Positions 26,241 to 35,065 are shown, numbered from the stretch's first letter. The stretch is 63,804 bases of DNA from JAYEPK01 sp048569615 (GCA_048569615.1 JBLIRK010000015.1:1-63804); one strand, 5' to 3'. The notes: a model not told the origin generated them from the letters alone. Program-made: numbers and translations.

Positions 26241-27425
26241 CTACTGGGCGTCGGTGGCCCTTGTAAGCTCCGTCACGTTGCTTCTCGTGAAGAAGCCGTC
26301 GAAATCCCCGTATCTGTGTATGTACTCGTTGACCAGGAATGTGTTGTTGGAGCCCTTTGTGAAGGTCTGTTTTAATCCCTCCTCCGGGGATCCTACAAGT
26401 TCCAGGAGGAATCTCAATCCATCGTCATAGAGGGCCTCGAAGGTATCCTCTATTCTTTCCGTATGGAAGGCCACGTGGTGGACCCTGGGTCCGTAGTTGT
26501 GGACGAACTTTTCCGTGGGTCCCGAGTTCTCGAGGGTTTTCAAGGGCTCTATGCCCGTTGTGAACACCTGGGCGTATTCATCCCTAGATAGCCTGGCTAC
26601 ATTTGTAATGGAATTGAACCTCTTGACGTAGATGGCGAAGTCGAAATGGTAGTTCGTCAGCTCCATGAACTCTATTATGGCCGCATCCCGGTTCTGGCTT
26701 TCGAGCCTGGTAGCAGCATGGTCCAGGTATTTGATGTTCTTGAGATAGCCGATGTCTATTTTGGCTGCGGCGGTCTCCATCTCGATGTCTCCCTCGGAAA
26801 TGTAGCTTCCTCTCTTCCCCGTCCACTGCAGCAGTCCTATGGAATTGCCGGTGAAACAGGAGGGGATGGTCTGGATGAATGAGTAATTGTCCTTGTGGAC
26901 GATGTCCTCCTGAAGGAATTGGACCCCTCTTTCCCTCTGAACCTCAACGTATCTGTCCAGGTCGGAGCATTCGAATACTAAGGTTTCCAGCCTCGTATCC
27001 GGTAAATGGGCGGTCTTTGGGGCGATGTTGTATTTTCTGAAGGGAGAGGTTTCGCTTTTCCTGTTCCGTACTATGAAATCGGCCGAATCCTCCACCTTCA
27101 GCACCATGTTCCTGAAAAGCGCATCCTCGAAGGCGGAATGGAATCCGAGACCCGTGAAATCCATGAGCTCCTGGGAGGCGGATTCGAAGTTACGCTCCTC
27201 GGTGTTTATGATAACCGACTGGAGTCCCTTGATGAGTCCCTCGAGCCCCCATACCTTCCTGTTCTCCATGGCCATGGGCACTGCCTGCTTGAGCACCTCG
27301 TCGCTGTTCCTGAAGTTCAGCGGTTCGGAAGGGATCGGCCCGCATCCATCGCATGCGAAACCCTTGATGGACCTCGAATATTCCTCCATGATATCCTGAC
27401 ATATCAGTTCGGGCATGGGACACAC
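26241..27425 (-). CDS. 4-hydroxyphenylpyruvate dioxygenase-like (VOC fold) protein
   Basis: 394 residues. The C-terminal half resembles HPPD: KYLDHAATRLES (first metal His), RVHHVAFHTERIEDTFEAL (second His) and FLVNEYIHRYGDFDGFF (Glu ligand and the phenylalanine gate-like GFF). The three metal positions are present, so a Fe(II) dioxygenase is plausible. The N-terminal part is divergent and includes ACDGCGPIP. HPPD makes homogentisate from tyrosine-derived 4-hydroxyphenylpyruvate; the related 4-hydroxymandelate synthase is also possible. Start is GTG 27425 or ATG 27416. It follows the carotenoid genes in the same direction with a 64-bp gap holding its own AT-rich promoter candidate. Confidence 0.75.
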   Translation of the reverse strand: MCPMPELICQDIMEEYSRSIKGFACDGCGPIPSEPLNFRNSDEVLKQAVPMAMENRKVWGLEGLIKGLQSVIINTEERNFESASQELMDFTGLGFHSAFEDALFRNMVLKVEDSADFIVRNRKSETSPFRKYNIAPKTAHLPDTRLETLVFECSDLDRYVEVQRERGVQFLQEDIVHKDNYSFIQTIPSCFTGNSIGLLQWTGKRGSYISEGDIEMETAAAKIDIGYLKNIKYLDHAATRLESQNRDAAIIEFMELTNYHFDFAIYVKRFNSITNVARLSRDEYAQVFTTGIEPLKTLENSGPTEKFVHNYGPRVHHVAFHTERIEDTFEALYDDGLRFLLELVGSPEEGLKQTFTKGSNNTFLVNEYIHRYGDFDGFFTRSNVTELTRATDAQ

Positions 27426-27489
27426 CTGCTCTCAACCCTAAAACAGCTGGTATGTAAAAACTTTGCTTGGAAGAGATATATGGAACTCT

Positions 27490-28152
27490 CTACCCGCCGA
27501 TGACCATCACCCTGATGATCAGGAATAGGAGTGTCTGAAGGAAGAGATAAGCGATGAGCAGCTTCTTTCCGTACCTTGATCCGAAATATTGATAGGAATA
27601 GGCCATGATGGCCGCTATTACGAACCAGGCAATGTAATTCTGGACCGGTATGGTTCCGCCCGCCCAGTCCCAGTAGTCAAGCTCCATGGCAACCGGCTCA
27701 AGCGCGATATCGAATAACATTGCGGCCAATCCCGCAGAAAGGGCACCAGCTAACCTGTGCCTTACGAACCTGCCTACCAGTTCCGACGATCCCATTATTA
27801 CTATCACCCAGTTGAAACCTATTACCACCGGGACCTCGAAGAGTTCCGGCCCCAGGGTGCTTCCGTACGAGTAATCACCGAAAACTGCCCCGGTTGCCAC
27901 CCCCACGGCTTCAAGTGCGAAGGTGATGAGATAGGTGACCAGAACCCAGAGGAAAAGAATGTACCTTCTGCCTATCATGTCCGGAAGGAGGACGAGAAGG
28001 CCCATTGAAAGAAGGAATATCGGAGTCAGTAGGAGCATGAGGTTTCTTGTTACATCAAGAACGTGACCTATCGATCCGACAAAGAACAAGATCGCCATTA
28101 TCCATAAGGCCTTGTCCCTAAAGGCCATCATTCTCTCTTTCATTGTCCCCAC
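27490..28152 (-). CDS. cruF: CruF-type carotenoid 1,2-hydratase (DUF422)
   Basis: 220 residues with seven or so hydrophobic segments. GHVLDVTRNL, FALEAVGVATGAVFGDYSYGSTLGP and MLFDIALEPVAMELDYWDW match the DUF422 family. That family adds water to the psi end of carotenoids: CruF in cyanobacteria and Deinococcus, and the bisanhydrobacterioruberin hydratase of haloarchaea. The start is ATG 28152 or 28143. It is the last gene of the carotenoid operon, three bases after the crtB stop. Confidence 0.88.
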   Translation of the reverse strand: MGTMKERMMAFRDKALWIMAILFFVGSIGHVLDVTRNLMLLLTPIFLLSMGLLVLLPDMIGRRYILFLWVLVTYLITFALEAVGVATGAVFGDYSYGSTLGPELFEVPVVIGFNWVIVIMGSSELVGRFVRHRLAGALSAGLAAMLFDIALEPVAMELDYWDWAGGTIPVQNYIAWFVIAAIMAYSYQYFGSRYGKKLLIAYLFLQTLLFLIIRVMVIGG

Positions 28153-28155
28153 ATT

Positions 28156-28983
28156 CTACTTCACAGTGAATTTCTTGGTAAGGAGGTTAAGGACGATCCT
28201 TGCCTTGGACGGCTTTACCTTCTTCCTGTAGATGATCAAAGGGTCCCTGACGATCCTCATAGCCGTCCATTTATACATGTCGGAGGCATTCATTACGGGT
28301 ATCCTCACGTTCCTGTCCAACCCCTCATATCCTCGCTCGGCCTCCGACTGCCATTTCATGTACTTCTCCACCTGGGCGTCGATAAGGGCTGCGAAGCACT
28401 GGCTGTGCTCCCGGGCCGTGGAGGCTTTCAGGTCCTTTAGCCTGTACTTCTCCAGCTCCTCCTTGGGTATGTACCTCCTACCCAGCCTGTTGTCCTCCTC
28501 TATGTCCCTTATGAAATTGATGTACTGCATGGCCTTACCAAGGGCCCTGGCGTTGGGATGGAACTCGTCGTTCACCCCAAGTATCCTGCACATCATGAGG
28601 CCAATGACCTCCGCCGATCCGTATATGTATTCCTCGACCTCCTCCAAAGTTTCATAATGGGATTTCACCAGGTCCAGCTCCATAGAATGCAGAAAGGCTT
28701 CGATCCATTCCTTCTCGAAGTTCTTCCTCTTTGCCATCTCGATGAAGCTGTCCAGCACATGGTCTCCGGAGGGTTTGCCGTCCCAAGCCTGGCAGAAGGA
28801 TTGGTAGAAGTTGCAGAAATCGTCTTTCCTCTGGGGTATCGAATCCACGAAATTATCCGCCACGCGAACGAAGCTGTAGAGAATGAACACATCCTCCCTG
28901 GTTTCCCTGGGGAAGAACAGGGAGTTGTAGAAGTAGGTCTTGCTCCCTTTCTTGAAGATGGTGTATATCCTGTTCTCAACCAT
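28156..28983 (-). CDS. crtB: phytoene synthase
   Basis: 275 residues. The two Asp-rich motifs of head-to-head prenyl synthases are present: VRVADNFVDSI (about 40-50) and INFIRDIEEDNRLGRRYIP (about 155-173). Other family signs are YHYFNSLFF-like YFYNSLFFP near the start and EYIYGSAEVIGLM. It condenses two geranylgeranyl diphosphates, which archaea make for their lipids, to phytoene. The alternative, squalene synthase, is less likely beside two CrtI genes. It overlaps the desaturase gene upstream by 8 bp. Confidence 0.93.
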   Translation of the reverse strand: MVENRIYTIFKKGSKTYFYNSLFFPRETREDVFILYSFVRVADNFVDSIPQRKDDFCNFYQSFCQAWDGKPSGDHVLDSFIEMAKRKNFEKEWIEAFLHSMELDLVKSHYETLEEVEEYIYGSAEVIGLMMCRILGVNDEFHPNARALGKAMQYINFIRDIEEDNRLGRRYIPKEELEKYRLKDLKASTAREHSQCFAALIDAQVEKYMKWQSEAERGYEGLDRNVRIPVMNASDMYKWTAMRIVRDPLIIYRKKVKPSKARIVLNLLTKKFTVK

Positions 28984-30457
28984 GTTCCTTCACTATCTCC
29001 CTTGCAAGGATCCTGGAGGATATTATGACCATTGGCACCCCTATTCCGGGATGTGTATATTGTCCCGTAAAGTATAGGTTCCTGACCTTTTTCGAATAGT
29101 GGGATGGTCTGAAGACAGCGGTCTGTCTGAGCGTATGGGCAAGCCCGAGGGCGGTTCCCTTGTACGCGTTGTACAAGGAGCTGAAATCCCTGTGGGTCAC
29201 GATCCTTTTTGATATTACATGGTCCGATATATTCTCCCCGAGCAGTTCTTCTAGATGTGAGATGGTGAGCCTGTAGTACCTCTCCCTGACCTCATCCGAA
29301 TCATCCAATCCGGGTGCAACGGGCACTAGGAAGAACAGGTTCTCCTTTCCCTCGGGTGCGACCGAGGGATCTGTGACCGAGGGGCAGCAGACGTAGTATG
29401 ACGGATCATCCGGCCATCGGGGCTTCTCGAAGATGGTCTCGAAATGCTCGTCCCATTTTGGGCTGAGGTAAAGGTTATGGTGGGTCAGCCCATTCAATTT
29501 CCTGTCAAGGCCGATATATATTAGTATGCATGACGGTGCAATGGATTTCTTCTTCCAGTATCTCTCGCCGTATGATCTGTACCTCTTCTCGATCAGCTCC
29601 ATGTCGGAATGGGGGTAGTCAGCGTTCATGATCACCATGTCGGAGCCATATGTGCCTTCGTTCGTCTCCACGCCGGAGGCTGTTCCGTTCTCTATGCGGA
29701 CCTTCGTCACTTCCTCGTTGAATATGAATTCGACACCCTCCTGGATGCAGAGATCGTGGAATCCCTTTGCGAGCTCCCCCATTCCCCCCATGGGGTACCA
29801 TACTCCTAGATTGAAATCCACGTGGGACATGAGGGCGTAAAGGGCAGGAGAATTGTTCGGGGTCCCTCCAAGGAAGACGATGTTATACTCAAGTATCTTT
29901 CTCAGGTCCGGGTCCTTTACATACCTCCTGGCATAGCCGTCCAGGCTGTCGAAGACGTGTAGCTTGGTCCCCTCGATCATCAGCTTCCGGTTAAGGAAAT
30001 CGAAGATGCTGCGGTACTCCTTGTAGATGAACTCCCCCATTGCGATCTCATACTGATAGGAGGCGGAATCGAGGTATTCCTTCAGCTTCCTTCCCCCATC
30101 CTCTTCGTAGCGGTCGAATAGCTCCAGATTGGCATCGAGGTCGGCCATAATGTCCAGCACCTTCTCCCTGCTGTAGAAGACCCTATAGGAGGGATCGAGC
30201 CGTTTGAGCTGGTAGAAATTGGATACGCTCTTTCCGAATTCCCCGAAGAAGGATTCGAAGACCTCGGGCATAAGATACCACGAGGGCCCCATGTCGAAAA
30301 CGAATCCACCGTCCCTGTGGACGATCGCCCTTCCCCCGGGTTGGGAATTCTTCTCTATGACCTTCACCTCGAACCCGCTCTTTGCCATCAGGGCTGCGAC
30401 TGCCATCCCACCGAAGCCTGCGCCCACGACAATTGCCGATTTCCCTTTAGAAGTCAT
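28976..30457 (-). CDS. crtI: phytoene desaturase-type oxidoreductase (first CrtI paralogue)
   Basis: 493 residues from ATG 30457; the frame runs 13 codons further up. N-terminal FAD site AIVVGAGFGGMAVAALMAKSGF with EKNSQPGGRA, and C-terminal NLYFTGQYTHPGIGVPMVIIS are the CrtI signatures. It removes hydrogens from phytoene stepwise toward lycopene, or acts on a later intermediate. It lies between the second desaturase (43 bp upstream) and crtB. The gap upstream is very AT-rich (TTTAAAATG, AATATTTTAAT on the minus strand), so an internal promoter could serve crtI-crtB-cruF separately. Confidence 0.93.
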   Translation of the reverse strand: MTSKGKSAIVVGAGFGGMAVAALMAKSGFEVKVIEKNSQPGGRAIVHRDGGFVFDMGPSWYLMPEVFESFFGEFGKSVSNFYQLKRLDPSYRVFYSREKVLDIMADLDANLELFDRYEEDGGRKLKEYLDSASYQYEIAMGEFIYKEYRSIFDFLNRKLMIEGTKLHVFDSLDGYARRYVKDPDLRKILEYNIVFLGGTPNNSPALYALMSHVDFNLGVWYPMGGMGELAKGFHDLCIQEGVEFIFNEEVTKVRIENGTASGVETNEGTYGSDMVIMNADYPHSDMELIEKRYRSYGERYWKKKSIAPSCILIYIGLDRKLNGLTHHNLYLSPKWDEHFETIFEKPRWPDDPSYYVCCPSVTDPSVAPEGKENLFFLVPVAPGLDDSDEVRERYYRLTISHLEELLGENISDHVISKRIVTHRDFSSLYNAYKGTALGLAHTLRQTAVFRPSHYSKKVRNLYFTGQYTHPGIGVPMVIISSRILAREIVKEHG

Positions 30458-30460
30458 CAC

Positions 30461-30474
30461 CGTTAAAATGTTAA
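30461..30474 (-). promoter_or_regulatory. GTTAAAATGTTA motif and AT-rich internal promoter region of crtI
   Basis: The 12-mer GTTAAAATGTTA just before the crtI start is identical to the centre of the inverted repeat at the CoA-disulfide reductase promoter (14931-14942). Minus-strand TATA-like sequences lie at about 30480-30510. Sharing could reflect a common regulator or chance in AT-rich DNA. Confidence 0.25.
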
Positions 30475-30499
30475 GCCCATTATTAAAATATTTCACATT

Positions 30500-32008
30500 T
30501 TAAAAAACATTTTCATATTTCATTATCTGATTTGACGCTATCTCTCCGGAGAGCACAACTATGGGCATCCCACCTCCTGGGTGGGCGCTTCCCCCGCAGA
30601 AGTAGAGGCCCTTAATCTCCCTGGACCTGTTCGCCTGCCTCCTGAATGCGGATGTCCGGCTATTGGAGGAAATTCCATAGATGGAGCCCTTGTTCCCGCT
30701 CCATTTACCCTCGATCCCGGGGGGGTCCAGGGTACCTTCGGCCGCTATCCGGTCTGAAACATCCAGATCGAAGTTGTCCCTAAGGGAATCCACGATCCTT
30801 CCTCTCAGTCCCGCCATCTCGGCTATCCAGTCCTGGCCGCTGTCGTAGGGGACGTTGATCAGGACGAACCAGTTCTCGCAGTTCGGGGGAGCGTCCTGGG
30901 GATCGAGCTTCGATGTTATGTTGACGTATATCGTCGGGTCCTGCGGCGTCCTCTTCCTTTCCCAGATATCCCCGAACTCCTTCTCGTAGTCCGGGGAGAA
31001 GAATATGTTGTGGAGCAGCAGGTCAGGGTTCTCCCCTTTTATTCCCCAGTAGAATACTCCCCCCGAGGATGAGGGTTCCATCTTCATGTAGCGCGCCCCC
31101 ATCCGGGAGCCTTCGCCTCCCATGAGCTTCGAATATGTGTTAACCACATCCGAATTGGATACCACGATCTCGTATCCCTCCCTTCTTCCTTCGACCACAA
31201 TACCTTTAATCCTTCCCCCTTCGACGATGATCGAATCAACCTCCGAGAGGAAATGGAAACGAACTCCTTTTTCCTTAGCGCACTTCATCATTTCCCTGGT
31301 GATGGAGCAGATCCCCCCCTTCACTCCGTAGGCCCCTATCCCGAACTCCACATGCTGGATGAGGTTGAAGGTCGCCGGGGAGAGATAGGGCGAGGAGCCG
31401 TTGTAGGTTGCATACCGGTCGAAGAGCTGGACCACCCTGGGATCCCTGAAATGCGATGAGTTCGCCCCGTGCATTGACCTGAAAGCATCCACCCTGTGCA
31501 GGTGGAGAAAGGTTGTGATCATCTCCTTCCTGAGGTAGGTGGAGATCTCGTCAAGTGGATGCTTCATGAAAAGGTCCGATGTGAGCTCGTAGAGCTTTCT
31601 GCTCTTTTCGAGGTAGCTTATGACTCTCTCGGCCTTCTCCCCTGTCTTGCTCTCTATCTCTTCCGCGAACCTCTCCCGGTCGGCATAGGAATCGATCACC
31701 GTACCATCGGGAAAGAAGTATCTGGTTATGGGATCGAGACGGACGAGCTCCAGGTGGTTCTCCATCGGCTCCCCCATCTCCCGGAAGAAATCTGAGAAGA
31801 CCTCCTTCAGCGTGAATAACGATGGCCCGACATCGAACCTGAAGCCGTCGATCCCCATGTTTCCGGCCTTGCCCCCGGGGGAGCCCGTCTTCTCGAAGAC
31901 ATCGACCTCGAAGCCCTTCACCGCAAGCCGGGCTGCGGCCGAAAGTCCCCCGAGCCCTGCTCCGATAACTGCGATCCTTTTACATTGTCTCCGGTGAGCC
32001 ATTTTCAT
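30500..32008 (-). CDS. crtI: phytoene desaturase-type oxidoreductase (second CrtI/CrtD paralogue)
   Basis: 502 residues. FAD site AVIGAGLGGLSAAARLAVKGF with EKTGSPGGKA, and C-terminal GLYFCGGSAHPGGGMPIVVLSGEIAS. The GGSAHPGGGMP ending is shared with CrtI and with CrtD-type 3,4-desaturases. With two paralogues, one probably makes lycopene and the other a further desaturation after hydration, as in bacterioruberin or spirilloxanthin routes; which is which cannot be told by eye. The start (ATG 32008 or 32002) overlaps the lycopene cyclase gene end by 29 bp. Confidence 0.92.
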   Translation of the reverse strand: MKMAHRRQCKRIAVIGAGLGGLSAAARLAVKGFEVDVFEKTGSPGGKAGNMGIDGFRFDVGPSLFTLKEVFSDFFREMGEPMENHLELVRLDPITRYFFPDGTVIDSYADRERFAEEIESKTGEKAERVISYLEKSRKLYELTSDLFMKHPLDEISTYLRKEMITTFLHLHRVDAFRSMHGANSSHFRDPRVVQLFDRYATYNGSSPYLSPATFNLIQHVEFGIGAYGVKGGICSITREMMKCAKEKGVRFHFLSEVDSIIVEGGRIKGIVVEGRREGYEIVVSNSDVVNTYSKLMGGEGSRMGARYMKMEPSSSGGVFYWGIKGENPDLLLHNIFFSPDYEKEFGDIWERKRTPQDPTIYVNITSKLDPQDAPPNCENWFVLINVPYDSGQDWIAEMAGLRGRIVDSLRDNFDLDVSDRIAAEGTLDPPGIEGKWSGNKGSIYGISSNSRTSAFRRQANRSREIKGLYFCGGSAHPGGGMPIVVLSGEIASNQIMKYENVF

Positions 32009-32699
32009 TCTTTCCCATTTTTCCTTTAAATATCAGATAGACGAAAAGATACCATGAGAGCATCGACATGTTGTAGAAGAAATCCTCCAGCGGTATGGTA
32101 AGGAACCTTCCGTTCCAAGCGTTCCCATCCCCCCACATGAAATCGGGACCGTAGGTGACGATGGGTATGGAGGTCAGCAGGTAGTTGAAGAAAACGAAGA
32201 GCAGGATCGTTATAGTGATGAAGAGCCAGAAGTGCCTTCTCCCGAGCAGTTCGGGCATCTTCACCGGTGCGAATATCAGGAAAAGTCCGAGTGAGATCAA
32301 GGCCAGGAACGTGTAGCCCTGGTCATGGAAGATGAGCGCAGCCACCGAAAGAACACCTCCTGCAACGAGGTAGGGTATGGGGCTGAACGGGACCTTCCAG
32401 TCCCTAATATGGCATGAGATCACCTCGAAGGTGAAGATGCATGCATAGGGCACGGTAACGAAGAACATGATCTCCTCGATGGGAAGTCCGAAGAGATAGA
32501 TCCCGGTCAGGTACCTCTCGTTGAACGCCCAGTGCCCCTGGTACGTTGCATAGATGTCCCAGATCACAAAGAGGGTCCCGACCGTCAGTATGGAGCCCGC
32601 AAGAGGCCCCCACCTCTTGTAGAATGCCACCCTCTTATCGAAAGAGAGCAGTAAGGGGAATATGATGATGGCTATGTCAATGATAAGATAAAGGTACAT
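31980..32699 (-). CDS. crtY: lycopene beta-cyclase, fused CrtYc-CrtYd type
   Basis: 239 residues with about seven membrane helices in two homologous halves. Each half has the hallmark P-x-E-(E/D) motif: GLPIEEIMFF near residue 75 and TIPLEDFFYNM near residue 205. This is the membrane cyclase of haloarchaea and some Gram-positives, unrelated to plant-type CrtY/L. It closes psi ends of lycopene to beta rings. It overlaps the photolyase gene end by 23 bp and the second desaturase start, so translation is coupled. Confidence 0.93.
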   Translation of the reverse strand: MYLYLIIDIAIIIFPLLLSFDKRVAFYKRWGPLAGSILTVGTLFVIWDIYATYQGHWAFNERYLTGIYLFGLPIEEIMFFVTVPYACIFTFEVISCHIRDWKVPFSPIPYLVAGGVLSVAALIFHDQGYTFLALISLGLFLIFAPVKMPELLGRRHFWLFITITILLFVFFNYLLTSIPIVTYGPDFMWGDGNAWNGRFLTIPLEDFFYNMSMLSWYLFVYLIFKGKMGKNENGSPETM

Positions 32700-34068
32700 C
32701 TCTTTCCTCCATAGAGCTCACCCTTTCAATATATCTGTCCATGTTGAATTTGCGGAGCAGTCCCCGATCGTTCATGTAACGGACCTTGCCGAATATCGGT
32801 CTTTCGGTCCAGGGTCGGTCGTGCTTCCCGAAGCACCATGCAACGCCCGCGTATGAGTTCGGATCCCTGCCGTCAAGTGAATATTTATTGTTGAGGTATA
32901 GTGCGGTCTTGAAGGCTTCCGCAGGCTCCCCCATCCACTCCAGGAGCTTCTTGCCCCAGTACATGCGCATGTAGTTGTGCATCTTGCCGGTGAGCCGCAT
33001 CTCCTTCTGGGCTGCGTTCCAGAAGGGATCGTGTGTATCGGCCCTCTCCAGCTCCTCCCGGTTGTAAATGTAATCCCTCGAGTCACCCTCATGCAAACAG
33101 AGTGTCTCGGCCGCCCATCCGGGCAGGCAATCAATTGAATCGTATTGTCCGTTGTAATGCACGAAATTGAAGGCGAGCTCCCGCCTGACGACAAGCTCTT
33201 CCAGGTAAGCTTCGGACCCGGGACCTCCCATCTCGCTGATTATCAATGCCAGGGTCAGCGGTGATATCTGACCGAAATGGAGGTACGGTGACATTCCGGA
33301 TTGGATATCACCACCTGGATCGTTCCTATCGATATGGTATCTTGCCAGCTTGTTCTCTATGAAGTTCTTGAAGGTTGACAGTGCCCCGGACGTACCTCCC
33401 CCGATCCAATCGATGAATTTGACCGATCTGTCCAGGTCCAGTCCCTTGATGACATTGCCGACATCGTCCGTTTCCATACTGTCAAAGGAAAGGTCAAGTG
33501 ATGACAATTTCACATCCGGCTCTTCCGGGGCGATCATGAAATCGTCAAGGAGCCTGTTGATCCTCGGCCTCAGGGTTGCAGCGGAATACATCTCCTTCTC
33601 CGCCAATGTCTCCGCGGGAATTATCAAATCCGTCTCGACCTGGACCAACGGACACTGGACTTCCTCGGCAAGTCTTTTTCTCCATTCCACCTGATGCCGG
33701 AGGTAGCCTCTGTCGCAAAAAAGGTATGCAGCTTCCTTTGAAAGCTCTATGGCTCCGAGTACAGGCTCCACCCTCCGGACCACCATCTGGACCTTCTTCA
33801 CCTCCAGCTTCTCCCTGACCTCGGAGAGCCCCTGGAGCATGAACATGAAATGTCTCTCGTTAGCCTCCGGATAGTCCTCCTTGATTCCGAAGAACACCAC
33901 CAGCGGCAGCTTGAGCGCGTTAGCCTTGTGAATGGCCGCATCCAGGGCGTGGTTGTGCAGAATCCTCTGGGAAGCCTGCATCCAGTATACAACCAGGTCC
34001 CCGCTGCCAGCCTCCTCGGAGTTCAGATTCAATGTCCTTGGGTCCCGGGAGATATGTCCTCCGCTCAT
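32677..34068 (-). CDS. phr: class II CPD photolyase
   Basis: 463 residues. The class II N-terminal motif VVYWMQASQRILHNHAL (about 29-45) and the FAD/Trp-rich C-terminal block are intact: KMHNYMRMYWGKKLLEW, YLNNKYSLDGRDPNSYAG and WCFGKHDRPW. It reverses UV cyclobutane pyrimidine dimers using blue light. ATG 34068 overlaps the stop of the DUF523-DUF1722 gene (ATGA); the longer frame to 34200 runs inside that gene and is rejected as start. It leads directly into the carotenoid genes. Confidence 0.96.
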   Translation of the reverse strand: MSGGHISRDPRTLNLNSEEAGSGDLVVYWMQASQRILHNHALDAAIHKANALKLPLVVFFGIKEDYPEANERHFMFMLQGLSEVREKLEVKKVQMVVRRVEPVLGAIELSKEAAYLFCDRGYLRHQVEWRKRLAEEVQCPLVQVETDLIIPAETLAEKEMYSAATLRPRINRLLDDFMIAPEEPDVKLSSLDLSFDSMETDDVGNVIKGLDLDRSVKFIDWIGGGTSGALSTFKNFIENKLARYHIDRNDPGGDIQSGMSPYLHFGQISPLTLALIISEMGGPGSEAYLEELVVRRELAFNFVHYNGQYDSIDCLPGWAAETLCLHEGDSRDYIYNREELERADTHDPFWNAAQKEMRLTGKMHNYMRMYWGKKLLEWMGEPAEAFKTALYLNNKYSLDGRDPNSYAGVAWCFGKHDRPWTERPIFGKVRYMNDRGLLRKFNMDRYIERVSSMEERDVPLSYH

Positions 34069-35039
34069 TTCCAGAGCTCCCTGTCCCTTTTCGGATCGAA
34101 GCCCGGAGCAAGCTCCGCGGGGTATGGCCGGAAGTAGTACTGGTCCTCCAGATAGTCCACCTGGAACCTGATGACATAGGAGAGCATCACCTGCTTGCAC
34201 GTCGCAAGCGGGACGCGGTCGTCCTTGTATGCATCCAGGAGATCCAGATAGAAACCCTTTTCCTCCCTTGACATCTCGTCGGATACGTAACCGAAGCAGT
34301 GCATCAGAACGTTTATGTTCGAAGTGTACTTGGGCCCCCTTGCCATGGCTTTGGAAAGGTGAATCCCGTACTGGTCCAGGACATTCTCGAATCTTGATCC
34401 CTTCTGCCCTGCGACGATCCGCCCCAGTTCCTTGAGCTCTTTCTGGCTGTAGGCCATTAGAAGGAACTTGTGCTGGGAGTGAAAGCGGATGAGGTCCCTT
34501 GATTTCCCTGATCCCTTCATGAGCCGGAACCTTGCTAGTGTGTAGAGTTTTGTAAGGAAATGGTCCCTTATCGTGGGATCGTCAAGCCGCTTCTCGTCCT
34601 CGACCGCCAGATGTGAGTATCCGGCCGAAACCTCCTTTCCGAGGAAGCCGTCCCCCAGGCCAACCATCTTGCTCTTTTCCATTTTGGGGTAGATCTTCAC
34701 ATCCCCCATGCCGCAGGTGGGCGATTTGGACTTCAGTATGAAACCGTCGACCTCACCTGCCCTTTCGAACAGGTCGGAGACATAGTTCTCCATCTTCCCG
34801 GTGTGGTCACTCCCCGTTGCCGGCTGGATCAGGCGGTCCTCTTCCCCGGTCCTGACTATCCTCACGGGTCTTCTCGGGATGCCCAGTCCTATTCCCACCT
34901 CGGGACAGTCGTGGACGATTTCTGCCCTTTCCTTGAGCTCCCTCACAAGGTCGCTGCGTATGATGGCGCCGTCGAACCTGCAGTAGGCGAACTCGATGCA
35001 TCTGCTGCAGTACAATCTCGGTAACGGCTGATCGAGCAA
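34065..35039 (-). CDS. DUF523-DUF1722 (YbgA-like) protein
   Basis: 324 residues. The N-terminal DUF523 part (about 8-155) has CSRCIEFAYCRFDG, HDCPEVGIGLGIPRRPVRI and LKSKSPTCGMG, a Cys pattern able to hold an Fe-S cluster as in TudS thiouracil desulfidases. The C-terminal DUF1722 (about 185-300) has FRLMKGSGKSRDLIRFHSQHKFLLMAYS and the YIRFQVDYLEDQYYFRPYP-like end. In Escherichia coli the DUF1722 gene ybgA is next to phrB; the same pairing here supports a role in photorepair or UV-modified thiolated nucleosides (inference). The start is TTG 35039 with a TATA box at about 35066-35077; it heads the photolyase-carotenoid operon. Confidence 0.88.
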   Translation of the reverse strand: MLDQPLPRLYCSRCIEFAYCRFDGAIIRSDLVRELKERAEIVHDCPEVGIGLGIPRRPVRIVRTGEEDRLIQPATGSDHTGKMENYVSDLFERAGEVDGFILKSKSPTCGMGDVKIYPKMEKSKMVGLGDGFLGKEVSAGYSHLAVEDEKRLDDPTIRDHFLTKLYTLARFRLMKGSGKSRDLIRFHSQHKFLLMAYSQKELKELGRIVAGQKGSRFENVLDQYGIHLSKAMARGPKYTSNINVLMHCFGYVSDEMSREEKGFYLDLLDAYKDDRVPLATCKQVMLSYVIRFQVDYLEDQYYFRPYPAELAPGFDPKRDRELWK

Positions 35040-35065
35040 TTTACCCCCAAGGGGAAACCTTCGGT

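Noticed and set aside
34069..34200. 44-codon N-terminal extension of the photolyase
   Set aside because: Runs inside the DUF523-DUF1722 gene; the ATGA overlap at 34065-34068 gives a normal class II length.
26241..35039. search for rhodopsin or retinal-forming dioxygenase with the carotenoid genes
   Set aside because: No seven-helix rhodopsin with a retinal Lys motif and no Brp/Blh-like gene is present; the multi-helix proteins here are CrtY and CruF.
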